From positions 248,001 to 312,000 of the forward strand of contig JADCFA010000021.1 of the NCBI GenBank assembly GCA_020249775.1: a DNA stretch of 64,000 nt, written 5' to 3'. Below are positions 37,964 through 46,610 of this stretch, piece by piece. Under the pieces are notes generated by a model, which worked only from the letters and a program-made list of their open reading frames with translations, did not search any database and was not told the DNA's origin. The stretch comes from Roseomonas sp. Its GTDB lineage: Bacteria; Pseudomonadota; Alphaproteobacteria; Acetobacterales; Acetobacteraceae. Both the position numbers and the translations under genes were made by a program. The stretch's first letter is position 1. The number at the start of each line of letters is the position of its first letter.

Positions 37964-38206
37964 TCATGTGTCAATAAACTCTATCACTACCGCGATTGCC
38001 TCTCCTGGGGCGAAGATACCCGGACCAAGGCCCACCCCGGCGCCCCTTTCCTCAATCCGGTGCGACAAGCAACTGCCATCGGCCAGTTCGATAGTCACTA
38101 GAAACTCATCCGGGAGCGGGCTATCCCATAGGCTCACGGTTTTCGCACCAAATTGCCCGTGCGCCCGCACTTCATCCTTAGCGCCTGGCGGAAGGTCAAG
38201 CCCGCT
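37964..38206 (-). pseudogene. C-terminal fragment of a DUF1185 (amino acid synthesis family) paralog
   Basis: SGLDLPPGAKDEVRAHGQFGAKTVSLWDSPLPDEFLVTIELADGSCLSHRIEERGAG aligns with C-terminus of the intact copy at 38645-39190 (SALDLPLGHKDDVWSRGHFDAITVSLGDGPRPDEILVVIGVADGGRLLHRIGEGAP); no N-terminal part present. Confidence 0.75.
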
Positions 38207-38207
38207 G

Positions 38208-38648
38208 CTACGCCCGCAGCGATAACGGCTTCAACAACAGCAGCGCCGCGCCAAAGCCCCAAGCACCGTTAAACAGCAAGCCACGCCATGGAATGGTGCC
38301 ATTCCAGCCGGGCAAGCCCTTGAGATACGGCACCAGAGTCAGCGCCACAACAGTCAGGGCCAGCGCGCCGAAAATCGCGCCAAAGGCCAGCGCCGGAAAG
38401 AACCGGCGCGACAGGATGAAGGCCAGCACCACACCCCAAACCCCACCCCAAAAACATTGGGAGGCTATGGCCGGCACGCCAAGCGGTTTTGTGGGGGTAA
38501 GATTGAAGGGCGCTGCCGCCTTGCCAAAAACCGCCACCACCGCCGGGATATCATTGCCGATGTGATGCAGCAGAAAGACGCTGCCCTGATGGAAGATCAG
38601 CACTGCAAGCGCGCCGGCGATGAAGCCGGAAAACAAAATACGCATCAT
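38208..38648 (-). CDS. Hypothetical integral membrane protein
   Basis: 146 aa, about 4 TM; start overlaps the stop of the upstream DUF1185 gene by 4 bp. Confidence 0.75.
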   Translation of the reverse strand: MMRILFSGFIAGALAVLIFHQGSVFLLHHIGNDIPAVVAVFGKAAAPFNLTPTKPLGVPAIASQCFWGGVWGVVLAFILSRRFFPALAFGAIFGALALTVVALTLVPYLKGLPGWNGTIPWRGLLFNGAWGFGAALLLLKPLSLRA

Positions 38649-39190
38649 CGCGGCGCCCCTTCCCCAATCCGGTGCAACAGCCGCCCGCCATCGGCCACCC
38701 CAATCACCACCAAAATCTCATCCGGGCGTGGACCATCACCGAGGCTCACGGTAATCGCGTCAAAATGCCCGCGCGACCAGACATCATCCTTATGCCCAAG
38801 CGGCAGGTCGAGCGCGCTGCCAGGCCCGCCCATCTTGGCCGCAGATGGAATAATCGCCGCACCGCCGCCAATCGCTTCCCGTAGTGGCCTGCCAAGGGCC
38901 GGGTGCAGGATAGCGGCGGCATGTTCCAATTCCCCCGCCGCGCCCACAATGGCACCCTTGCCATAGGACACCGCCGGCCCGCCCAAAAGCTTGACCAATT
39001 CCGGCGCCACGCGCGCCGAAAGCTGCGGGCCATAATCCACCAGGGATGACAAATCCTGCACAAAACGCCCGGCATAAGGGTTGCCGATCAGGATCAGCGC
39101 CACGGCGCGGATAATGGGGCGCGGCGCGGTGCGCCCGGCCTCCGCAAAACTTTCCTCACGCAGATAAACAAGTTTGCGGATATCGGGCAT
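38645..39190 (-). CDS. Amino acid synthesis family protein (DUF1185)
   Basis: MPDIRKLVYLREESFAEAGRTAPRPIIRAVALILIGNPYAGRFVQDLSSLVDYGPQLSARVAPELVKLLGG... Confidence 0.88.
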   Translation of the reverse strand: MPDIRKLVYLREESFAEAGRTAPRPIIRAVALILIGNPYAGRFVQDLSSLVDYGPQLSARVAPELVKLLGGPAVSYGKGAIVGAAGELEHAAAILHPALGRPLREAIGGGAAIIPSAAKMGGPGSALDLPLGHKDDVWSRGHFDAITVSLGDGPRPDEILVVIGVADGGRLLHRIGEGAPR

Positions 39191-39321
39191 GGTGACGCCT
39201 CCCTACAAAGTTCCGGAACGAAGCCTTGCAGTTTTGCCCCGCTCTAGGAAGCCGGGGTCACCCCCTGGCAGAAAGCCTCAGCACGTTGCATCCTGGCGCC
39301 ATCAATCAAGGGAATACCGCC

Positions 39322-40389
39322 ATGGTCCATGCTCCGAACCGTCCGCCGCCTGGTGCGCCGCCTGTGCGCATCAACCTCTATTCCGATACGCAAACCCGCC
39401 CGACGCCGGCCATGAAGGAAGCCATGATGCGCGCCGAAGTGGGCGATGAGCAGCATGGCGATGACCCGACCGTGCATGAACTCTGTGACCGCATGGCTGC
39501 GCTGATGGGCAAGGAAGCGGCGATGTATTTGCCATCCGGCACCATGTGCAATGTGGTCGCTATCCTGACCCATTGCCAAAAGGGTGATGAGGTGGTGGCG
39601 CATGAAACCAGCCACATCCTGCATAGCGAAGGCGGCACCCATGCCGCGCTGACCGGCGTGCAGATCATGCCGATGCGCGGGCCGAAGGGCATGTTCACCG
39701 CCGATGACCTCCGCGGCGCCATTCGCCCGAAAACCCGCTACACCCCGCCGCAAAGGCTGTTGGAAGTGGAGCAAACCGCCAATATCGGCGGTGGTGCGGT
39801 ATGGCCGCTGGCGCAGCTTAATGCCGTGGCCGCTGTGGCGCATGGCGAAGGCTGGGCGACGCATATGGATGGCGCGCGGCTGATGAATGCCTGTGTCGCC
39901 GCTGGTGTGGCGCCCAAGGATATGGTCGCGTCTTATGATTCTGTCTGGCTGGATTTCACCAAGGGGCTAGGGGCACCTCTGGGCGCCGTGCTGTGCGGCA
40001 GCAATGAGTTTATCGGCCGCGCCTGGCGTTGGAAGCAGCGCCTGGGCGGGTCCATGCGCCAGGGCGGCATTTGCGCCGCCGCCTGCATCTATGCACTGGA
40101 CCACAATATTGATCGGCTGGCCGAGGATCACGCCAATGCCAAGGCTCTGGCGCGGGGCCTGGCGCAGATTGAAGGCGTCAAGGTGGAAGACCCGGAAACC
40201 AATCTGGTGTTCTTCGATATCAGCGCCACGGGCATGAATGTCGCGCGCTTGCAGGAAAAGCTGCAAATGCGCGGCATCGCGGTCAGTGGCCTTGGCGGGC
40301 GCGTGCGCGCTTGCACACATCTGGATGTAACCGCGCCAATGATTGATGAGGCGGTCACGGAAATCCGCGCTGCACTGAAGGCGGCTTAA
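39322..40389 (+). CDS. Threonine aldolase family PLP-dependent enzyme
   Basis: INLYSDTQTRPTPAMKEAMMRAEVGDEQHGDDPTVHELCDRMAALMGKEAAMYLPSGTMCN; PLP region DSVWLDFTKGLGAPLGAVLCGS. Confidence 0.92.
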   Translation: MVHAPNRPPPGAPPVRINLYSDTQTRPTPAMKEAMMRAEVGDEQHGDDPTVHELCDRMAALMGKEAAMYLPSGTMCNVVAILTHCQKGDEVVAHETSHILHSEGGTHAALTGVQIMPMRGPKGMFTADDLRGAIRPKTRYTPPQRLLEVEQTANIGGGAVWPLAQLNAVAAVAHGEGWATHMDGARLMNACVAAGVAPKDMVASYDSVWLDFTKGLGAPLGAVLCGSNEFIGRAWRWKQRLGGSMRQGGICAAACIYALDHNIDRLAEDHANAKALARGLAQIEGVKVEDPETNLVFFDISATGMNVARLQEKLQMRGIAVSGLGGRVRACTHLDVTAPMIDEAVTEIRAALKAA

Positions 40390-40395
40390 CGAAGT

Positions 40396-40434
40396 GGCTG
40401 ATCTGCCTGGGCCGCAGGCTCAGGCGGATCAGCC
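40396..40434. terminator. Hairpin terminator between convergent genes
   Basis: GGCTGATC T GCCTG ...loop... CAGGC G GATCAGCC. Confidence 0.6.
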
Positions 40435-41367
40435 CTAACCTTCAAAACGCGGCCGGGCCACGCGCTTGCCGAGCGCCAGTGCATCCAGTGTCATTTGCAG
40501 CGGCGTCAGATCGGCCTCGCTCTCGCCGTTCGAGACCAATTCGGCGAAGCGGGCATAGAGCATCGGGTATTCCTCTCGCGCTTCCTGTACCGTCACCTTG
40601 CCATCAATCACCAGCGTGCCGCCGCTATCGAGTAGCGCCACTTCATGGCCGCAGCGTGTTGTCATGTGCAATTCCCGCTGATCGGGACCGACATGGCCCC
40701 AATTCGCGTGCAACTCCAAAGGTCCGGCGCCATCCAGGCTGCCGAAGCGAATCACGGCGGCGAGTGGCGCGGCGTGGTTGGCGGCGATATGCAACTCCGC
40801 GCTCTGCACGAAAGGCGGTGGCGTGAAGATCCGGCTGATGACCGACAGCGCATTGATCGCCATATCGAAAACGCCGAGCCCATCAACCTGCCAGATCCAC
40901 TCCTGATCCGGGTGGTAGACACGAAAATCCTCATACCAATCCACGCGTAATTTGGCGAGGTGCTTTTCGGCCAAAAACAGCCGCGCAGCCTCTACCGCCC
41001 GGTTGCATTGCGAATGCCAGGACGCATAGAGAACGCGGCCAGAGCGCGCCGCCAATTGCACCAGCGCCTCTGCCTCACCCATTGTCGCGGCGGGTGGTTT
41101 TTCCAACAGCACATGCTTGCCCGCGCGCAGCGCATCGCGCGCAATGGCGAAACGCGCCGCGGGTGGCGTGCAGATCGCGACCGCATCCAGCGCGCAAGCG
41201 GCGAACATGGCGTGATGGTCTGTGTAGATGGGCAAACCCGCAACGGCTTCACCGCCGCCAAGATCAGCGAGCCCGGCCATGGTAAAGCCGACATTGTCCG
41301 TGATGGCCGGCACATGCCGCTTACGCGCAATTTGCCCCAAGCCCACAATGCCGATGCTGATCGCCAT
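40435..41367 (-). CDS. Gfo/Idh/MocA family oxidoreductase (D-galactose 1-dehydrogenase-like)
   Basis: MAISIGIVGLGQIARKRHVPAITDNVGFTMAGLADLGG; LEKPPAATMGEAEALVQLA; VLYASWHSQCNRAVEAAR. Confidence 0.9.
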   Translation of the reverse strand: MAISIGIVGLGQIARKRHVPAITDNVGFTMAGLADLGGGEAVAGLPIYTDHHAMFAACALDAVAICTPPAARFAIARDALRAGKHVLLEKPPAATMGEAEALVQLAARSGRVLYASWHSQCNRAVEAARLFLAEKHLAKLRVDWYEDFRVYHPDQEWIWQVDGLGVFDMAINALSVISRIFTPPPFVQSAELHIAANHAAPLAAVIRFGSLDGAGPLELHANWGHVGPDQRELHMTTRCGHEVALLDSGGTLVIDGKVTVQEAREEYPMLYARFAELVSNGESEADLTPLQMTLDALALGKRVARPRFEG

Positions 41368-41523
41368 GGCCGCCCCCTTCATGACGCGCCCGCCAATAGC
41401 GCGCGCATCGGCTGAGCTTATCGGAATTCAGGAAGCAGCCCAGGGGTAGGGGCCAGCTTTTGCTTGACATGATGGAGCGACGCCGAATGACATGCGGCTG
41501 ATGCAGCAGAACGGAGCCCGCCT

Positions 41524-43554
41524 TTGACGTCGTCGCGCGCCATGCTGCGCAAGCGGCGGCTATGGATGCTCGCCGCTTGCCTTGGCGCGCTATTGCTCGC
41601 GCCCTTCGCGCTGGATCGGCTTTTCCCGTCCAATCTTGCGCGCCTGCATGCTGTGGGCGTGGAGGTGCAGGACCGTGAAGGACGCATTCTTTCAGTTTTG
41701 CCAGCGCCGGGCGGCTTTTGGCGTCTGGCAACGCGGCCCGAAGATGTCTCCCCCATTCTGCTCGATCTGCTAATCGCGGCAGAGGATCGGCGCTTTTATG
41801 ACCATGCTGGCGTTGATCCGCTGGCGCTGGCGCGCGCGGCGGGGCAATGGCTGCGCGCGGGGCGCGTGGTCTCGGGCGGGTCCACCATCACCATGCAGGC
41901 GGCGCGGCTTTTGGAACCGCGCCCGCGTGGGCTGCGCGCCAAGGCGATTGAAATCTTCCGCGCCTTTCAATTGGAAGCCCGCTTCAGCAAGCGTGACATC
42001 CTGACCATTTGGCTGACGCTGGCCCCGCAAACCGGCAATATTGAAGGCATGCGCGCCGGTGCACTCGCCTGGTTTGGCCGGCCCGCCAACCGGCTGGATG
42101 CGGCGGAAGCCGCCTTGCTGATTGCGCTCGCCCGCCGCCCGGCCGCGCTCAGCCCTGACCGTCACGCCGAAGCCGCGCGCGCTGCGCGGGATGATGTGCT
42201 GCGCCGGCGTGGTGCGGCCATGCTGTCCCCCGAAGATCAGGCCTTGGCGCTGGCGGCGCCATTGCCCAATGCGCGGCTGCCCATGCCTGGCCTCGCGCCG
42301 CATCTGGCACGGGAATTGGCGCGGCGTGGCGAATCCCCGATCCGCAGCAGCCTGGATGCCGGGCTGCAACACGCCAGTGAAAGACTGGCGCAACAGGCCC
42401 TGGCGCGGCTGCCGGAACGCGCAAGCGTGGCGCTGATCATCGCCGAACTAAACAGCCGCGAAACCCGCGCCCTGGTCGCCGGTGCCTTTGGCGCCGAGAC
42501 TCGCGCCGGCGCCCTGGATTTGACGCGCGCGACGCGTTCGCCGGGCTCCGCGCTCAAGCCATTTCTCTATGCCATGGCGTTTGAACAGGGGCTGGTCAGG
42601 CCCGATACGCTGCTTTCCGATTTGCCGCGCCGCTTTGGCGCCTATGCGCCGGAGAATTTCGATCGCGGCTTTGTGGGCCGCATTACGGCGGCTGAGGCCT
42701 TGCGGCTTTCGCTAAACCTGCCGGCGGTTGCGTTGTTGGATGGCATTGGGCCGGCGCGGTTTGCGGCATCGCTGCGCTCAGCCGGGGCGGCGCCGGTGCT
42801 GCCGCGCGGGGTAGATGCGTCCCTGCCGCTGGCGCTTGGGGGCGCGGGGACTACGCTGCGCGACATGGTTGGGCTTTATGCGGCTTTGGGTGATGGCGGG
42901 CGGGCCGGTGGGCTGCGCTTTACCCCAGGCCCAGCGCAACAAGGCGCGCCGGTGCTGGAAGCGCGCGCCGCTGCCGCGGTGGCGGGGCTTTTGGTGCAGG
43001 AATTTCCAGGTGGCGGGCCGCGCGGCGTGGCGTGGAAGACCGGCACTTCCTGGGGCGGGCGGGATGCCTGGGCCTTTGGATTTGATGGCCGGCATGTCGC
43101 GGGGGTCTGGGTGGGGCGGCCCGATGGCACGCCGATCCCGGGCCTGACGGGGCGGGATGCGGCGCTGCCCCTGCTCGCGAAGCTTTTCGCCCTGCTGCCG
43201 GAAGTGCCGCTGGAACGCGCACCAAGCCGCCCCGATGCGCCGGTGGCGGCCTTGGGCAGTGATCCGCTCCGGCTGCTTTTCCCCCCGCCCGGCGCAGTAT
43301 TGGCCGAAGGCGCGGGGCCGGTGGTGCTGCGCGTTGCCGGCGGGCGGCGGCCACTGATTTTTCTGGTGGATGGCGCGCCGCTCGCGCGGGATGCCGCCCG
43401 GCGGGAATTGGGCTGGGTCCCGCCCGGCCCCGGCTTTTACCGCATTGCGGTGATGGATGCCGAAGGCGCGCTTGTCGCCGCCGATGTGCGCGTTGCACCC
43501 CCCAGCGCCCCGCGCGCCGAGGGGGCGGTTCTGCGCCTGACGCCCGCCGAGTGA
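41524..43554 (+). CDS. pbpC: Penicillin-binding protein 1C (transglycosylase/transpeptidase)
   Basis: EDRRFYDHAGVDPLALARAAGQW; transpeptidase SALK; KTGTSWGGRDAWAFGFDGRHVAGVWVGRPDGTP; C-terminal BiPBP-like domain. Confidence 0.94.
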   Translation: MTSSRAMLRKRRLWMLAACLGALLLAPFALDRLFPSNLARLHAVGVEVQDREGRILSVLPAPGGFWRLATRPEDVSPILLDLLIAAEDRRFYDHAGVDPLALARAAGQWLRAGRVVSGGSTITMQAARLLEPRPRGLRAKAIEIFRAFQLEARFSKRDILTIWLTLAPQTGNIEGMRAGALAWFGRPANRLDAAEAALLIALARRPAALSPDRHAEAARAARDDVLRRRGAAMLSPEDQALALAAPLPNARLPMPGLAPHLARELARRGESPIRSSLDAGLQHASERLAQQALARLPERASVALIIAELNSRETRALVAGAFGAETRAGALDLTRATRSPGSALKPFLYAMAFEQGLVRPDTLLSDLPRRFGAYAPENFDRGFVGRITAAEALRLSLNLPAVALLDGIGPARFAASLRSAGAAPVLPRGVDASLPLALGGAGTTLRDMVGLYAALGDGGRAGGLRFTPGPAQQGAPVLEARAAAAVAGLLVQEFPGGGPRGVAWKTGTSWGGRDAWAFGFDGRHVAGVWVGRPDGTPIPGLTGRDAALPLLAKLFALLPEVPLERAPSRPDAPVAALGSDPLRLLFPPPGAVLAEGAGPVVLRVAGGRRPLIFLVDGAPLARDAARRELGWVPPGPGFYRIAVMDAEGALVAADVRVAPPSAPRAEGAVLRLTPAE

Positions 43555-43616
43555 CACGGGGGCTTGCGCGCAAGGGGCGCTCGCCCGACCATAAGGCCAG
43601 AAAGACGGAGCAGAGC

Positions 43617-44465
43617 GTGGCGCAGTTCAAAGGCACTGAAAGATATGTCGCAACCCGAGAGCTGGAGGTTGCGGTCAATGCCGCGGTGGCGCTGGAACGC
43701 CCGCTGCTGATCAAGGGCGAGCCAGGCACGGGCAAGACGGTGCTGGCGCAGGAAATCGCCAAGGCACTCGGCTACCCGCTGATTGAATGGCACATCAAAT
43801 CCACCACAAAGGCACAACAGGGCCTGTATGAATATGACGCCGTCAGCCGGCTGCGCGATGGCCAGCTTGGCGATCCGCGCGTGCATGACATTGCGAATTA
43901 CATTGTGCGCGGCAAGCTGTGGGAAGCCTTTGAAGCCGACCATCCCGTCGTGCTGCTGATTGATGAAATAGACAAGGCCGATATCGAGTTTCCAAACGAT
44001 CTGCTGCTAGAGCTCGATCGCATGGAATTCTATGTCTATGAGCTGCGGCGCAATGTGAAGGCGCGGCATCGGCCGGTGGTAATCATCACGTCGAACAATG
44101 AAAAGGAATTGCCGGACGCGTTTCTGCGCCGCTGCTTCTTCCATTACATCCGCTTCCCGGATCGGGAGACGATGGAAAAGATCGTGCAGACGCATTTTCC
44201 GAATATCCGCCAGGATTTGCTGCGTGAGGCTTTGACGGTGTTCTTCGATGTGCGCAATGTGAATGAATTGAAGAAAAAGCCCGCCACTTCCGAATTGCTG
44301 GATTGGCTGAAGCTGCTGACGATTGAAGACATGCCGCCGGAGGCGTTGCGCAGCCAGGACAATAAAACCGCGATCCCGCCGCTTTATGGCGCCTTGCTGA
44401 AAAACGAACAGGATGTGCATTTGTTTGAACGCCTGGCCTTCCTGACGCGGCGTCGCGGCGGCTAG
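43617..44465 (+). CDS. MoxR-type AAA+ ATPase (GTG start proposed; ORF extends 5' to 43551)
   Basis: AQFKGTERYVATRELEVAVNAAVALERPLLIKGEPGTGKTVLAQEIAKALG; LLIDEIDKADIEFPNDLLLELDRMEF. Confidence 0.92.
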   Translation: MAQFKGTERYVATRELEVAVNAAVALERPLLIKGEPGTGKTVLAQEIAKALGYPLIEWHIKSTTKAQQGLYEYDAVSRLRDGQLGDPRVHDIANYIVRGKLWEAFEADHPVVLLIDEIDKADIEFPNDLLLELDRMEFYVYELRRNVKARHRPVVIITSNNEKELPDAFLRRCFFHYIRFPDRETMEKIVQTHFPNIRQDLLREALTVFFDVRNVNELKKKPATSELLDWLKLLTIEDMPPEALRSQDNKTAIPPLYGALLKNEQDVHLFERLAFLTRRRGG

Positions 44466-44476
44466 GAAGGACGACC

Positions 44477-45367
44477 ATGTTCGTCACCGTCAACGGTGCC
44501 AGGCTCTATTTCGATGTTGAAGGCGCCGGGCTGGTGCCAGACGGGACGCGCATGCGTGCAAAGCCGACGGTCGTGCTGCTGCATGGCGGGCCGGGCTTCG
44601 ACCATTCCATCTATAAGCCGGCCTTTTCCGCACTCTCGGACGCGGCGCAGTTGATCTATGTCGATCTGCGCGGCAGCGGCCGCAGCGGTGGCGACCATTC
44701 GCAGGAATGGAACCTCGCGCAATGGGGCGACGACGTGAAGGGGCTCTGCGACGTGCTCGGCATCAAGCGCCCCATCGTGCTCGGCACCTCCTTCGGCGGC
44801 TTCGTGGCGCAGGCCTACGCCACCCGCCATCCGGCACACCCCGCGGCGCTAGTGCTTGCAAGCACCGCGGCAAGGATCGATTTCGACGTCGTGTTCGAGG
44901 CCTTTGAGCGGCTCGGCGGGACTGAGGCGCGGCAGGTGGCAGAAGCCTACTGGCGGAATCCTGGCGACTCCACGCGGGTCAGGTACTTTGCCGTCTGTCT
45001 GCCGCTCTATCGGGCGAAGCCGCCGCAGGACGACGCGATGCGCCAACGCGCCATTGTGCGCAATGCCGTCGCGATACACTTCAACGGGCCACGCAACGAG
45101 CATGGCCGGATGGATTTCCGCCCACTGCTTCGCACCATCCGCTGCCCGGTGCTGGTCATGGCGGGCGACCGCGACCCTATCACGCCGATGGCGTTCAGTG
45201 AGGAGATCACCGCGCATCTGCCACCGCACCTCGTTCGCCTCGAACGTTTCACGGGATGCGGGCACGGCGTGCAGGCGGACGACCCGGTGCGCGCCTTCGC
45301 TGTGCTGCGGGACTTCATCCGCGAGGTTCATGCGAGCGAGGCCGCAGCCGGCGGCGTGGTCGCCTAG
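44477..45367 (+). CDS. Alpha/beta-fold hydrolase (proline iminopeptidase-like)
   Basis: VVLLHGGPGFDHSIYKPAFSAL; LIYVDLRGSGRSGG; nucleophile GTSFGG; catalytic-His region GCGHGVQADDP. Confidence 0.9.
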   Translation: MFVTVNGARLYFDVEGAGLVPDGTRMRAKPTVVLLHGGPGFDHSIYKPAFSALSDAAQLIYVDLRGSGRSGGDHSQEWNLAQWGDDVKGLCDVLGIKRPIVLGTSFGGFVAQAYATRHPAHPAALVLASTAARIDFDVVFEAFERLGGTEARQVAEAYWRNPGDSTRVRYFAVCLPLYRAKPPQDDAMRQRAIVRNAVAIHFNGPRNEHGRMDFRPLLRTIRCPVLVMAGDRDPITPMAFSEEITAHLPPHLVRLERFTGCGHGVQADDPVRAFAVLRDFIREVHASEAAAGGVVA

Positions 45368-45380
45368 GGAGACCGGCACG

Positions 45381-46565
45381 ATGTTCGCGCCCTTCATCAT
45401 TGCGCTGCGCGCTGCCGGGGTTCCGGCTTCCATTACGGAATATTTGGCCCTGCTGCGCGCGCTGAAGGCCGGCGTGGCGGGCTTTGATGTGGAGGATTTC
45501 TACCATCTATCGCGCGCCGCGCTGGTGAAGGATGAACGCCATCTGGATCGCTTCGACCGCGTTTTCGGCGAAATCTTCAAGGGCTTGGAATCGCCGCCTG
45601 GCACAGCGGAAACTACGGTGGAAATCCCCGCGGAATGGCTGCGCAAAATGGCGGAGAAATTCCTGACCGAGGAAGAACGCGCCCAGATCGAAGCGCTTGG
45701 CGGTTTTGACAAGCTGATGGAAACGCTGCGCCAGCGCCTGGCGGAACAAAAGGGCCGGCATCAGGGTGGTTCAAAATGGATCGGCACCGCCGGCACCTCG
45801 CCCTTTGGTGCCTATGGCTATAATCCGGAAGGCGTCCGGATCGGGCAGGAAGAAAGCCGCAATCGCCGCGCCGCCAAGGTGTGGGATAAGCGCGTCTATA
45901 AGGATTTGGATGAGGATGAGGCGCTTTCATCGCGCAACATGAAAGTCGCTTTGCGCCGGTTGCGCCGCTTTGCGCGTACGGGGGCCGCGACGGAATTGGA
46001 TATGCCGGGGACCATTGGCGCGACCGCGCGCAATGGCGGGTCGCTTGATCTGCATATGGTGCCGGAACGGCGCAATGCGGTGAAGGTGCTGCTGCTGATG
46101 GATATTGGCGGTTCGATGGATGATCATATCCGCATCTGTCAGGAATTGTTTTCGGCAGCGCGTGGCGAATTCAAGCATCTGGAATTCTACTACTTCCACA
46201 ACTGCCCCTATGAGAGGCTCTGGCGCGAAAATCGCCGGCGCAAGGAAACCGAAAAATCCACGCAGGAGGTCCTGCGCACCTATGGCCCGGATTGGCGCCT
46301 GGTGCTGGTGGGGGATGCCACCATGGGGCCTTATGAAATCTCCCAGCCCGGCGGTTCGGTTGAACATTGGAATGAGGAATCAGGCGTGGTCTGGATGGGC
46401 CGCCTGACGCGGCATTTCCGTCGCGCCGCCTGGCTCAATCCCGTGGATCAGCAGCATTGGCGCCATACCCATTCGATTGGCATGATGCAGGGGCTGATGG
46501 AAAACCGTATGCATCCGCTGACACTGGCGGGGCTTGAATCCATGGCGCGGGAATTGGCGAAATGA
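45381..46565 (+). CDS. VWA (CoxE-like) domain protein, MoxR partner
   Basis: MFAPFIIALRAAGVPASITEYLALLRALKAGVAGFDVEDFYHLSRAALVKDERHLDRFDRVFGEIFKG; VLLLMDIGGSMDDHIRICQELFSAAR. Confidence 0.9.
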   Translation: MFAPFIIALRAAGVPASITEYLALLRALKAGVAGFDVEDFYHLSRAALVKDERHLDRFDRVFGEIFKGLESPPGTAETTVEIPAEWLRKMAEKFLTEEERAQIEALGGFDKLMETLRQRLAEQKGRHQGGSKWIGTAGTSPFGAYGYNPEGVRIGQEESRNRRAAKVWDKRVYKDLDEDEALSSRNMKVALRRLRRFARTGAATELDMPGTIGATARNGGSLDLHMVPERRNAVKVLLLMDIGGSMDDHIRICQELFSAARGEFKHLEFYYFHNCPYERLWRENRRRKETEKSTQEVLRTYGPDWRLVLVGDATMGPYEISQPGGSVEHWNEESGVVWMGRLTRHFRRAAWLNPVDQQHWRHTHSIGMMQGLMENRMHPLTLAGLESMARELAK

Positions 46566-46610
46566 TCCGCGCGCCAAAATCAAATCATCGTAAGAAGGAA
46601 ACGCTGTTTC

